A stretch of 20,139 nt of DNA from CAYVUV01 sp964455095 (lineage in GTDB: Bacteria > Desulfobacterota > Binatia > HRBIN30 > CADEER01). Positions 1-5,690 of the stretch are shown piece after piece (the stretch's first letter is position 1; each line of letters begins with the position of its first letter). The stretch spans positions 1 to 20,139 of the forward strand of contig CAYVUV010000071.1 of assembly GCA_964455095.1 (NCBI GenBank), written 5' to 3'. The notes under the pieces were generated by a model. That model saw nothing but the letters and a program-made list of their open reading frames with translations, ran no database searches and was not told the origin of the DNA. Both the position numbers and the translations under genes were made by a program.

Positions 1-600
1 CGCTCGGTGGTCGCCGTCGAGCCGTCGTCGCAAATGATCCGACAGCGAGCGGCTGGGAGTGCGCCCGCGGTCCGTGCACGGGCGGAGGCGCTGCCCTTCC
101 GCGACGACACGTTCGACGCCGCGCTGGCGCTGCTCACCTTGCATCACTGGACCGACTGGCGCCGCGGTCTCGACGAGATGCGGCGCGTGGCGAATCGCCT
201 CGTAGTCTTCGCCTTCGAGCCGGGCGAGGGCTTCTGGCTCACCGATGCGTACCTCCCAGAGATCGTCGAGCTCGACCGCGACCACTGTCCTTCGATCGCC
301 GATCTCGTGCGCCACCTTGGAGACTGCACAGTGCATCGCATCGCGGTACCGCACGATTGCGTCGACGGATTCCTCGCTGCGCATTGGCGTCGTCCCGAGG
401 CGTATCTCGATCCGACAGTGCGAGCGGAGATCTCGGGTTTTTCCCTCCTCGACCAAGACCTCGTCGCACGCGGCATCGCGCAGCTGAGGAGCGATCTCGA
501 GTCGGGCGCCTGGGAGAGACGGTTTGGTCACCTCCGCCAGCTCGAGGCGCTCGATGTGTGCTACCGCCTGGTCGTCACGGGCCGAGGCCACCACCTATGA
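1..600 (+). CDS. Class I SAM-dependent methyltransferase, C-terminal part (5' end outside window)
   Basis: The frame is open from base 1, so the gene starts upstream and 199 codons are visible. Seen: a VAVEPSSQMI segment that matches the strand/acidic residue after the glycine-rich SAM loop (motif I itself would lie upstream), then AEALPFRDDTFD and LTLHHWTDWRRGLDEMRRV, the usual post-I and motif II/III order of Methyltransf_11-type enzymes. The C-terminal half (YLDPTVRAEISGF and onward) resembles small stand-alone methyltransferases of about 240-260 aa, so roughly 50-60 residues are missing. The substrate cannot be told. It ends in TGA at 598-600 and is followed by a repeat-filled gap, so it is probably the last gene of its unit. 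Confidence 0.85.
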   Translation, partial: RSVVAVEPSSQMIRQRAAGSAPAVRARAEALPFRDDTFDAALALLTLHHWTDWRRGLDEMRRVANRLVVFAFEPGEGFWLTDAYLPEIVELDRDHCPSIADLVRHLGDCTVHRIAVPHDCVDGFLAAHWRRPEAYLDPTVRAEISGFSLLDQDLVARGIAQLRSDLESGAWERRFGHLRQLEALDVCYRLVVTGRGHHL

Positions 601-951
601 ACTGGCTTGGAGCGAACCAGCCAACTTAAATCGCGTTCGGAGCCACGATCAGCTACGAACGACGCCTGCAGGAGAGCGAGGATGAAAACCGCGGCGTTGA
701 TCTGAAAGGAAAGATTCACCACGAAGGGCACGAAGAGCACGAAGGGAGAGCACCCAAAAGCACGTTCATGTCTGAATCCAAAGCTCATTCTTGATGGGTT
801 TTGGCGCAGCCGACGTTGCCCGGCCTTTCGAAGCTTACTTCGTGACCTTCGTGCCCTTCGTGGTGAAATGCCTTTCTCGGATCAAGGTTAGACACTGCCA
901 GCGCGTCGGCACGGCGCGCAGTGGCAGCGCAGCAGAAGGAGAGGGCTTGCG
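601..951. other. 351-bp intergenic region with a long-looped inverted repeat
   Basis: No convincing gene is present. A weak imperfect stem (GGCTTGG / CCAGCC, about 604-622) lies just after the methyltransferase stop and may act as a terminator, but no T run follows. The rest is dominated by the CTTCGTG-type inverted repeat pair listed separately. A GGAG about 9 nt before 952 serves as the ribosome-binding site of the next gene. Confidence 0.6.
715..867. repeat. CTTCGTG-family inverted repeat pair (arms 715-744 and 838-867)
   Basis: The left arm begins TTCACCACGAAGGGCACGAA. Its reverse complement matches the right arm at 28 of 30 positions, with a 93-nt loop between. Each arm is a 9-bp-period string of CTTCGTG units. 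Related copies lie at 2254-2283, 4311-4340 and 4404-4432. It is outside genes and shows no coding features. It could fold as a very long hairpin in RNA or single-stranded DNA; the function is unknown. Confidence 0.85.
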
Positions 952-1776
952 ATGGCGCTTTGGAAAACCGAGCTGACCCCGGACGGGGTCGTCGTGGCGA
1001 CCTACACGAATCCCCCCATGAACTACTTCTGCGCCGCAGGCACCGCGGAGCTCGGCGTACTCGTGAGCGCCTGGCGCGACCCGGCGGTGCGCGCGGTGGT
1101 GCTCACCGGTGGAATGCCGGGCAAGTTCATCACGCACTACAGCGTCGAGGAGCTGGCGGCGCTGGCGGCGGACCGGCCGGCCATGCGCGCGCTCGGCTCG
1201 GCGTTGAATCACGGCTACCACGAGCTGCTGACCTCCGTGCGCAACCTGCCCAAGCCCGTGATCGCCGCGATGAACGGCGACACCATGGGCGGCGGGTTCG
1301 AGTTCTCGCTCTCGTGCGACATCCGCATCGCGGCCGCGGGCGATCACCGCTTCGGGCTGCCCGAGGTGACGCTCGGCATCCTGCCGGGCGGCAGCGGGAC
1401 GCAGCGGCTGTCGCGTCTGATCGGCGCGGGTCGCGCGATCGACTTCATCCTGCGCGGGCGCATCTGCCGGCCCGAGGAAGCGCTCGCACTCGGGCTGGTG
1501 CACGAGGTCGTGCCCGACGCGCTCACGCGCGCCAAGGCGCTCGCATCCAGCATGGCCGAGCTCTCACCGGTCGCGATGGCGGAGATCAAGCGCGCGGTCT
1601 ACCAGGGCGCGGAAGTGCACCTCGAAGCGGGCCTCGCCATCGAAGGCGAGGCGTTCATGGCGACGATGTTCTCCGATGAGGGCCTCGCGGCCATGCAGGC
1701 TTACGTCTCACTGCCGCTCGACCAACGGCGCGATTGGCTCGAGCGCCGCGCCGCGCTGGCGCATCCGAAACGCTAG
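952..1776 (+). CDS. Enoyl-CoA hydratase/isomerase family protein (crotonase fold)
   Basis: A 274-aa protein of usual crotonase length. Seen: the oxyanion-hole region MNGDTMGGGFEFSLSCD (about 107-123) with Glu117 in GGGFE, and LPEVTLGILPGGSGTQRL (136-153) with Glu138 in PE. These match the two catalytic glutamates of rat enoyl-CoA hydratase (Glu144 and Glu164), so a hydratase is plausible, although the superfamily also includes isomerases and other acyl-CoA enzymes. The N-terminal CoA-contact region is less standard: it reads GKFITHYSVEEL rather than the usual AFCAGAD-type sequence. The ATG at 952 has GGAG about 9 nt upstream. It lies 17 bp before a GNAT acetyltransferase, so the two are probably co-transcribed. 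Expected to be cytoplasmic; the substrate is unknown. Confidence 0.88.
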   Translation: MALWKTELTPDGVVVATYTNPPMNYFCAAGTAELGVLVSAWRDPAVRAVVLTGGMPGKFITHYSVEELAALAADRPAMRALGSALNHGYHELLTSVRNLPKPVIAAMNGDTMGGGFEFSLSCDIRIAAAGDHRFGLPEVTLGILPGGSGTQRLSRLIGAGRAIDFILRGRICRPEEALALGLVHEVVPDALTRAKALASSMAELSPVAMAEIKRAVYQGAEVHLEAGLAIEGEAFMATMFSDEGLAAMQAYVSLPLDQRRDWLERRAALAHPKR

Positions 1777-1793
1777 GACGCCACGGAGTTGCG

Positions 1794-2219
1794 ATGTCCG
1801 AGCCGACATACAGTTTTCGTTCAACGTTGGATGAACGCCACATCCAGGAGCTGCACGCCCTGTATCAGGGCGAGTGGTGGACACGCGGCAGAAGTCTCGA
1901 CGACGTCAGGCGAATGATCGAGCACTCGGATTTCATTTTCGCGCTCTGCGATCCGGTCGCGGATCGCTTGATCGCCTTCGCTCGCGTGCTGACGGATCGG
2001 GTATTCAAGGCGCTGGTCTTCGATGTGATCGTCGCGCCCGACCGCCGCGCCGAGGGGCTGGGGCGCCGAATGATGGACTCCATCATCCGGCATCCCATGC
2101 TGGAATCGGTCAGACACATCGAGCTCTACTGCCTGCCCGAGCTGGTTCCGTTCTACGAGAGATTGGGGTTCTCCACGGACGTTGCCGGAGTTGCGCTCAT
2201 GCGAAGAGAGGCTCGCTGA
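1794..2219 (+). CDS. GNAT-family N-acetyltransferase
   Basis: A 141-aa single-domain GNAT, normal length for the family. The acetyl-CoA pyrophosphate-binding motif A is visible as APDRRAEGLGRRMMDSII (about 81-98; R/Q-x-x-G-x-G/A pattern). It follows the typical VFDVIV strand and precedes a FYERLGF motif B (120-126). Start choice: the frame is open further upstream, but the ATG at 1794 has GGAG 6 nt upstream and begins MSEPTYSF, a natural N-terminus, while an earlier ATG at 1734 would overlap the upstream gene. The short gap to the enoyl-CoA hydratase suggests an operon. The acceptor substrate (amino acid, peptide or small amine) cannot be inferred. Confidence 0.87.
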   Translation: MSEPTYSFRSTLDERHIQELHALYQGEWWTRGRSLDDVRRMIEHSDFIFALCDPVADRLIAFARVLTDRVFKALVFDVIVAPDRRAEGLGRRMMDSIIRHPMLESVRHIELYCLPELVPFYERLGFSTDVAGVALMRREAR

Positions 2220-2253
2220 CAAGGTCGCGCCCCTCGGCACGTGCCCTTGCTCT

Positions 2254-2283
2254 CCTTCGTGCGCTTCGTGCCCTTCGTGGTGA
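2254..2283. repeat. CTTCGTG-family repeat, single arm
   Basis: Reads CTTCGTGCGCTTCGTGCCCTTCGTGGTGA, the same sequence family as the arms at 838-867 and 4404-4432. No matching opposite arm is seen nearby, so this copy is solitary. It lies between the acetyltransferase stop and a small membrane-protein gene. Confidence 0.8.
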
Positions 2284-2337
2284 GCTAATTGCCTCGCCAC
2301 GGGTAGTACTTCGCCCGATCGGGTGTATGTTTGACGC

Positions 2338-2502
2338 ATGGGCATAACGGCGATCGTAATCGGGGTGATCATCGCGCTGTTGGCGGTCTTTGGTGTCCGC
2401 CCGCGCGGTGGGAAGCCCGTCGCCAACACGCAGATGATGACTGCGGCGCGCGTTGTTCTGCTTGTCCTCGCGCTGGCGCTCATTTTCATGGGTGTGCGTT
2501 AG
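2338..2502 (+). CDS. Small two-helix membrane protein, 54 aa, function unknown
   Basis: An ORF from ATG 2338 to TAG 2502. The product begins MGITAIVIGVIIALLAVFGV, a clear hydrophobic helix (about 2-20). A short basic loop follows (RPRGGKPVAN, 21-30), then a second hydrophobic helix (about 38-52, rich in V, L and A), ending MGVR. The helix-basic loop-helix layout is typical of small bacterial inner-membrane proteins with both termini outside. No strong ribosome-binding site is visible, and the family is not recognised. It is the only coherent coding frame in the 390-bp gap between the acetyltransferase and the YdcZ-type transporter, and it reads in the same direction as the latter. Confidence 0.55.
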   Translation: MGITAIVIGVIIALLAVFGVRPRGGKPVANTQMMTAARVVLLVLALALIFMGVR

Positions 2503-2608
2503 CTGCCAGTCCGTGCACTCGCTCCATTTGGCCGACTCGCTCGTGCTTCCCTCGACTTTCGCGCGCCCAAGCCGTTAGACAGGCGCTCGCGTATCTGGAG
2601 GGAAGTGC

Positions 2609-3046
2609 ATGATGATGAAGATCGTGTTCGCGACGCTGGCGATTTCCGCGGGCGTGGCGGCGGCCATGCAAGCAGCGACCAATGCGGGGTTGTCGAGATT
2701 GACCGGACTCGGCCCGGCGCTGGTCGTCAACACCGTGATCGTGCTGATCACTGCCATCGGACTGTGGGCAATGATGGGCGCGAAGTGGACCTTCTTCCCC
2801 GCCGGTGCGTCCTGGACGCTCTATCTCGGTGGGCTCTTCGGCTTCGTGCTCCTCGCCAGCCTCGCTTTCGTGTTCCCGAAGATCGGCGCGGCGTACGCGG
2901 TCGCCCTCATGATCGGCGGCCAATGCGTCGCCGCGCTGTTGATCGATCACTTCGGTCTCATGGGTATGCCGTACGAACCCGTGACGATTCAGCGCGTGAT
3001 CGGCATCGCGCTGGTGGCCGCGGGCGCCGTAGTGATGAGAGTCTAG
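2609..3046 (+). CDS. DMT-superfamily YdcZ-type (DUF606) membrane transporter
   Basis: A 145-aa integral membrane protein with about five hydrophobic helices, the normal size of the YdcZ/DUF606 half-size drug/metabolite transporter family. Family signatures seen: an N-terminal small-residue helix with AMQAATNAGLSRLTG, a LGGLFGFVLLASLAFVFPKIGAAYAVAL stretch (helix 3, given here in outline), and the diagnostic GGQCVAALLIDHFGLMGMP segment before the last helix (GIALVAAGAVVMRV). The start has three consecutive ATG codons; the first (2609) is preceded by GGAGG at good spacing. These half-size proteins probably work as dimers; the substrate is unknown. It runs convergently into the glycosyltransferase at 3060 with only 13 bp between stops. 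Confidence 0.88.
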   Translation: MMMKIVFATLAISAGVAAAMQAATNAGLSRLTGLGPALVVNTVIVLITAIGLWAMMGAKWTFFPAGASWTLYLGGLFGFVLLASLAFVFPKIGAAYAVALMIGGQCVAALLIDHFGLMGMPYEPVTIQRVIGIALVAAGAVVMRV

Positions 3047-3059
3047 GCGCGCCGGCGTT

Positions 3060-4229
3060 TCACCGTTGCTGCAAGCACTGGTCTAGCAGCGGCCATACTC
3101 CCTCCCACGCGTAGGAGTCGCGCACCAGACGAAGCGCGTTGTCCGCTAGGCGCCGGCGCTGCTCGACATCTCCCAGCAGCTCCACCACCGCGGCCGCAAA
3201 TGCCTCTGGCTCGTCCGCGATACGCGCGTACACGCCGTCGGACACCGCCAGCCCTTGCATGGCGATAGAGCTGGCGACGACCGGGACGCCCATCGCCATG
3301 GCTTCGAGCACCTTGTTCTTGACGCCGCGGCCGAAGCGCATCGGCGCGACGAACACCTGTGCTGCCGCCAGATAGGGCCGCACGTCCGGCACGGAGCCGG
3401 CGATGCGCACACTCTCTCCTGCGGCCAACCGCAACAGATGGGGCGGTGGACGATGGCCGACGGCGGTGAAGCCGACCTTGGGTATGTGTGCACGCACGCG
3501 CGGTAGGATCTGTTCGATGAGGCAGCGCGCCGCGACGGCGTTGGGGAGGTAGTCGAGCGCGCCGACAAAGACGAGTTGAGGTTCCGACGGCGCCGGGCTC
3601 ATCGGCTGAAAGAAGGCGGTGTCGACGCCGTTTCGCACGTGGCACACCGCTACCTCGGTCGGCGCCACAGGCCGGAAGACCACCGCCTCGTCCTCCGAGA
3701 CGAACAGTACGCGGGTTGCGGCAGCCGCGCCGCGCGCTTCGAGCGCTCGCATCTGCTGCGCCTCGAGCCGATACGCCCATGACATCGGTGCACGCGCATA
3801 CTGCGCATACTCGCGAAACTTCTCCGAGTCGACGTCGACGAAGTCGGCGATTCGCCGCTCAGCGTCCACCGCCGCCAGGTACGGCGCCATGCTCGAGCAA
3901 TACGCCCACGCGACATCGAACTGCTGCGCGGCGTTCGCCCGCCGCACCGCGCGCCACATGGCGGCGGCACCAAAATAGCCGGCCGTGAACGAGGCGCCGC
4001 GGAGCATGGCGGCGGCACCGCGCGCCAGGGCGAGGGCGCGAGTGAGGGGCACGATCTCGACGCTGCGACACACCGCACGCAACGCTGTGGCGTCCGATGC
4101 ACCGTCGGCGAAAGCGATGACGTGCACCTCGTGCGACATGGCCAGGTGGCGGATGTGGTGGTACGCACGCAGCTTGTTGCCGCGGTCCGGTCGATCGGGC
4201 AGCCGATGGGCGAGATAGAGGATCTTCAT
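3060..4229 (-). CDS. Glycosyltransferase, TIGR03087-like (EpsH/PEP-CTERM exopolysaccharide-type sugar transferase)
   Basis: A 389-aa GT-B glycosyltransferase matching the family known from exosortase/EpsH exopolysaccharide loci. Seen: the N-terminal MKILYLAHRLPDRPDRGNKL with the conserved GNK/GDK-R motif (17-21), the hallmark DFVDVDSEKFREYA (129-142), VLFVSEDEA (174-182), NGVDTAFF (200-207), VFVGALDYLPN (220-230), and the GT4-type nucleotide-sugar end GRGVKNKVLEAMAMGVPVVAS (300-320). The expected role is transfer of a sugar onto a lipid-linked or polymer glycan on the cytoplasmic side. No exosortase or polymerase gene lies in the window; its neighbours are another glycosyltransferase and an oligosaccharyltransferase, so it may serve protein glycosylation instead. 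The ATG at 4229 has no obvious ribosome-binding site. Family call firm; donor and acceptor unknown. Confidence 0.87.
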   Translation of the reverse strand: MKILYLAHRLPDRPDRGNKLRAYHHIRHLAMSHEVHVIAFADGASDATALRAVCRSVEIVPLTRALALARGAAAMLRGASFTAGYFGAAAMWRAVRRANAAQQFDVAWAYCSSMAPYLAAVDAERRIADFVDVDSEKFREYAQYARAPMSWAYRLEAQQMRALEARGAAAATRVLFVSEDEAVVFRPVAPTEVAVCHVRNGVDTAFFQPMSPAPSEPQLVFVGALDYLPNAVAARCLIEQILPRVRAHIPKVGFTAVGHRPPPHLLRLAAGESVRIAGSVPDVRPYLAAAQVFVAPMRFGRGVKNKVLEAMAMGVPVVASSIAMQGLAVSDGVYARIADEPEAFAAAVVELLGDVEQRRRLADNALRLVRDSYAWEGVWPLLDQCLQQR

Positions 4230-4310
4230 GCGAATGCTCGGCAGGTGCCTCTGTCATGCCTTCGCCCGTCGTGCAATTGAGTGGCGGCGGGTGAAACCGC
4301 CGGAGTTTTA

Positions 4311-4432
4311 ACCACGAAGAGCGCGAAGGTCACGAAGTGAAGCCTATGCAAGGCCATCAAAAACGAGTCGGCGTTTCTGAGAATATGCTCTCGGGCGTTC
4401 TCCCTTCGTGGTCTTCGTGCTCTTCGTGGTGA
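4311..4432. repeat. CTTCGTG-family inverted repeat pair (arms 4311-4340 and 4404-4432)
   Basis: The left arm is ACCACGAAGAGCGCGAAGGTCACGAAG plus a few bases. The right arm is its near reverse complement (CTTCGTGGTCTTCGTGCTCTTCGTGGTGA), with about 63 nt between. The pair sits between two divergent glycosyltransferase genes, in the space where their promoters should be, so it could lie inside one 5' leader. Confidence 0.83.
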
Positions 4433-4457
4433 GAACTCCGGCGCACCCAGATGGTCG

Positions 4458-5690
4458 ATGAGAGTTAAAATGGACCGTCCGTCCGCCAAACCCGCTCCGC
4501 CCGACTGGCCGCCCGACGCCGGGGATCGCGACGTCGTGCTGCACGTACGCGTCGTCACTGGCAGCGGCGGCGGGCCCGATCGGTCGATCCTCGCCGCGGC
4601 GCCATACCTGGCGGCGACTCGCTATCTGCCGGCTGCCGCCTACTTGCATCCACCGCGTGATCCCGGCTTCGCCGTCCTGCAGGAACAGGCGCGGCGTTTC
4701 GGCTGTGCGCTGATCGGCGTCGACGACCGCGGCCCGTTCGACCTGCGCGTGCTGACGCGCCTGCTCCACCTGTGCCGCCAGATGAACGTGCGCATCTGGC
4801 ACGGCCACGACTACAAATCGAATCTCATCGGCCTGCTGCTGCGCCCGTTTCACCGTATGGCGCTGGTCACCACCGCGCACGGCTGGGTGGCGACGCATAC
4901 AAAGCGCGCTCGGCTGTACTACGCCATCGATCGCCGCTGCCTGCCGCGCTACGACCACGTGCTGTGCGTCTCGGACGATCTGTATGCACGGATCAGCGCG
5001 CTGGGCCTGCCGCCGCAGCGCTGCTCCCTGTCGCACAACGGCGTCGACGAGATGCGCTTCCGCCGCAGCATGCCGGCGGAGCAGGCGCCGCTGCGCGCCG
5101 CGCGCGGTGTTCCGCCAGCGCGGCTGGTCATCGGCGCAGTCGGACGCTTGAGCCCCGAGAAGGGTTTCGACGCGCTGATCGGCGCCGCCGGCGCATTGGT
5201 AGCTGCCGGTGCCGACATTGCGCTGTGGATCGCCGGCGAGGGCTCGGAGCGCGCGGCGCTGCAGGCACAGATCGACCGCGCCGGGCTGGCGGATCGCTGC
5301 GCGCTGCTCGCCCAGGTCGACGACATCGTCGCCCTGTTCCACGCCGTCGATATCTTCGCGCTCAGCAGCCGGCGCGAGGGATTGCCCAACGCGCTCCTCG
5401 AAGCCATGGCCATGCAGATTCCGGTGGCGGCGACGGCGGTGGCCGGCGTGCCGGCGGTGATCCGCGACGGCGAGAATGGCCTGCTGGTCCCGGCCGCAGA
5501 CCGACCGGCACTGACCCACGCGCTGCAGCGGCTGGTGGCCGATCAACCGCTGCGCGAGCGCCTGGCCGCGGCGGCGCGGCAGACCATCGAGGCGCGCTTC
5601 ACGCTGGCGGCGCGGGTAGCTCGCGAGACGGCGGTGTACGATCGACTGCTGGCGGCGGCGCCGCTTCGTCCCACGCGATCGCCCACGTAA
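4458..5690 (+). CDS. GT4-family glycosyltransferase
   Basis: A 410-aa protein with a GT-B fold. Seen: VVTGSGGGPDRSIL (32-45), the N-domain glycine-rich acceptor loop; WHGHDYKSN (114-122) and TTAHGW (138-143), typical of GT4 enzymes that act on lipid-linked sugars; VSDDL (171-175), SHNGVD (192-197), GAVGRLSPEKGFD (226-238); and the EX7E motif SRREGLPNALLEAMAM (304-319; Glu307 and Glu315) that binds the nucleotide sugar. ATG 4458 and ATG 4470 are both possible; 4470 (MDRPS...) has GAGAG five bases upstream and may be the real start. The last 92 bp overlap the oligosaccharyltransferase gene in antisense. Probably a partner in the same glycan pathway; sugar specificity is unknown. Confidence 0.88.
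   Translation: MRVKMDRPSAKPAPPDWPPDAGDRDVVLHVRVVTGSGGGPDRSILAAAPYLAATRYLPAAAYLHPPRDPGFAVLQEQARRFGCALIGVDDRGPFDLRVLTRLLHLCRQMNVRIWHGHDYKSNLIGLLLRPFHRMALVTTAHGWVATHTKRARLYYAIDRRCLPRYDHVLCVSDDLYARISALGLPPQRCSLSHNGVDEMRFRRSMPAEQAPLRAARGVPPARLVIGAVGRLSPEKGFDALIGAAGALVAAGADIALWIAGEGSERAALQAQIDRAGLADRCALLAQVDDIVALFHAVDIFALSSRREGLPNALLEAMAMQIPVAATAVAGVPAVIRDGENGLLVPAADRPALTHALQRLVADQPLRERLAAAARQTIEARFTLAARVARETAVYDRLLAAAPLRPTRSPT

Noticed and set aside
715..867. CRISPR array
   Set aside because: Repeats are short CTTCGTG units in opposite orientation with one unrelated loop, not regularly spaced direct repeats, and no cas gene is present.
4230..4457. Minus-strand ORFs in the gap between the glycosyltransferases
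   Set aside because: Their sequence comes from translated CTTCGTG repeats and shadow of the GT4 gene; no coding support.
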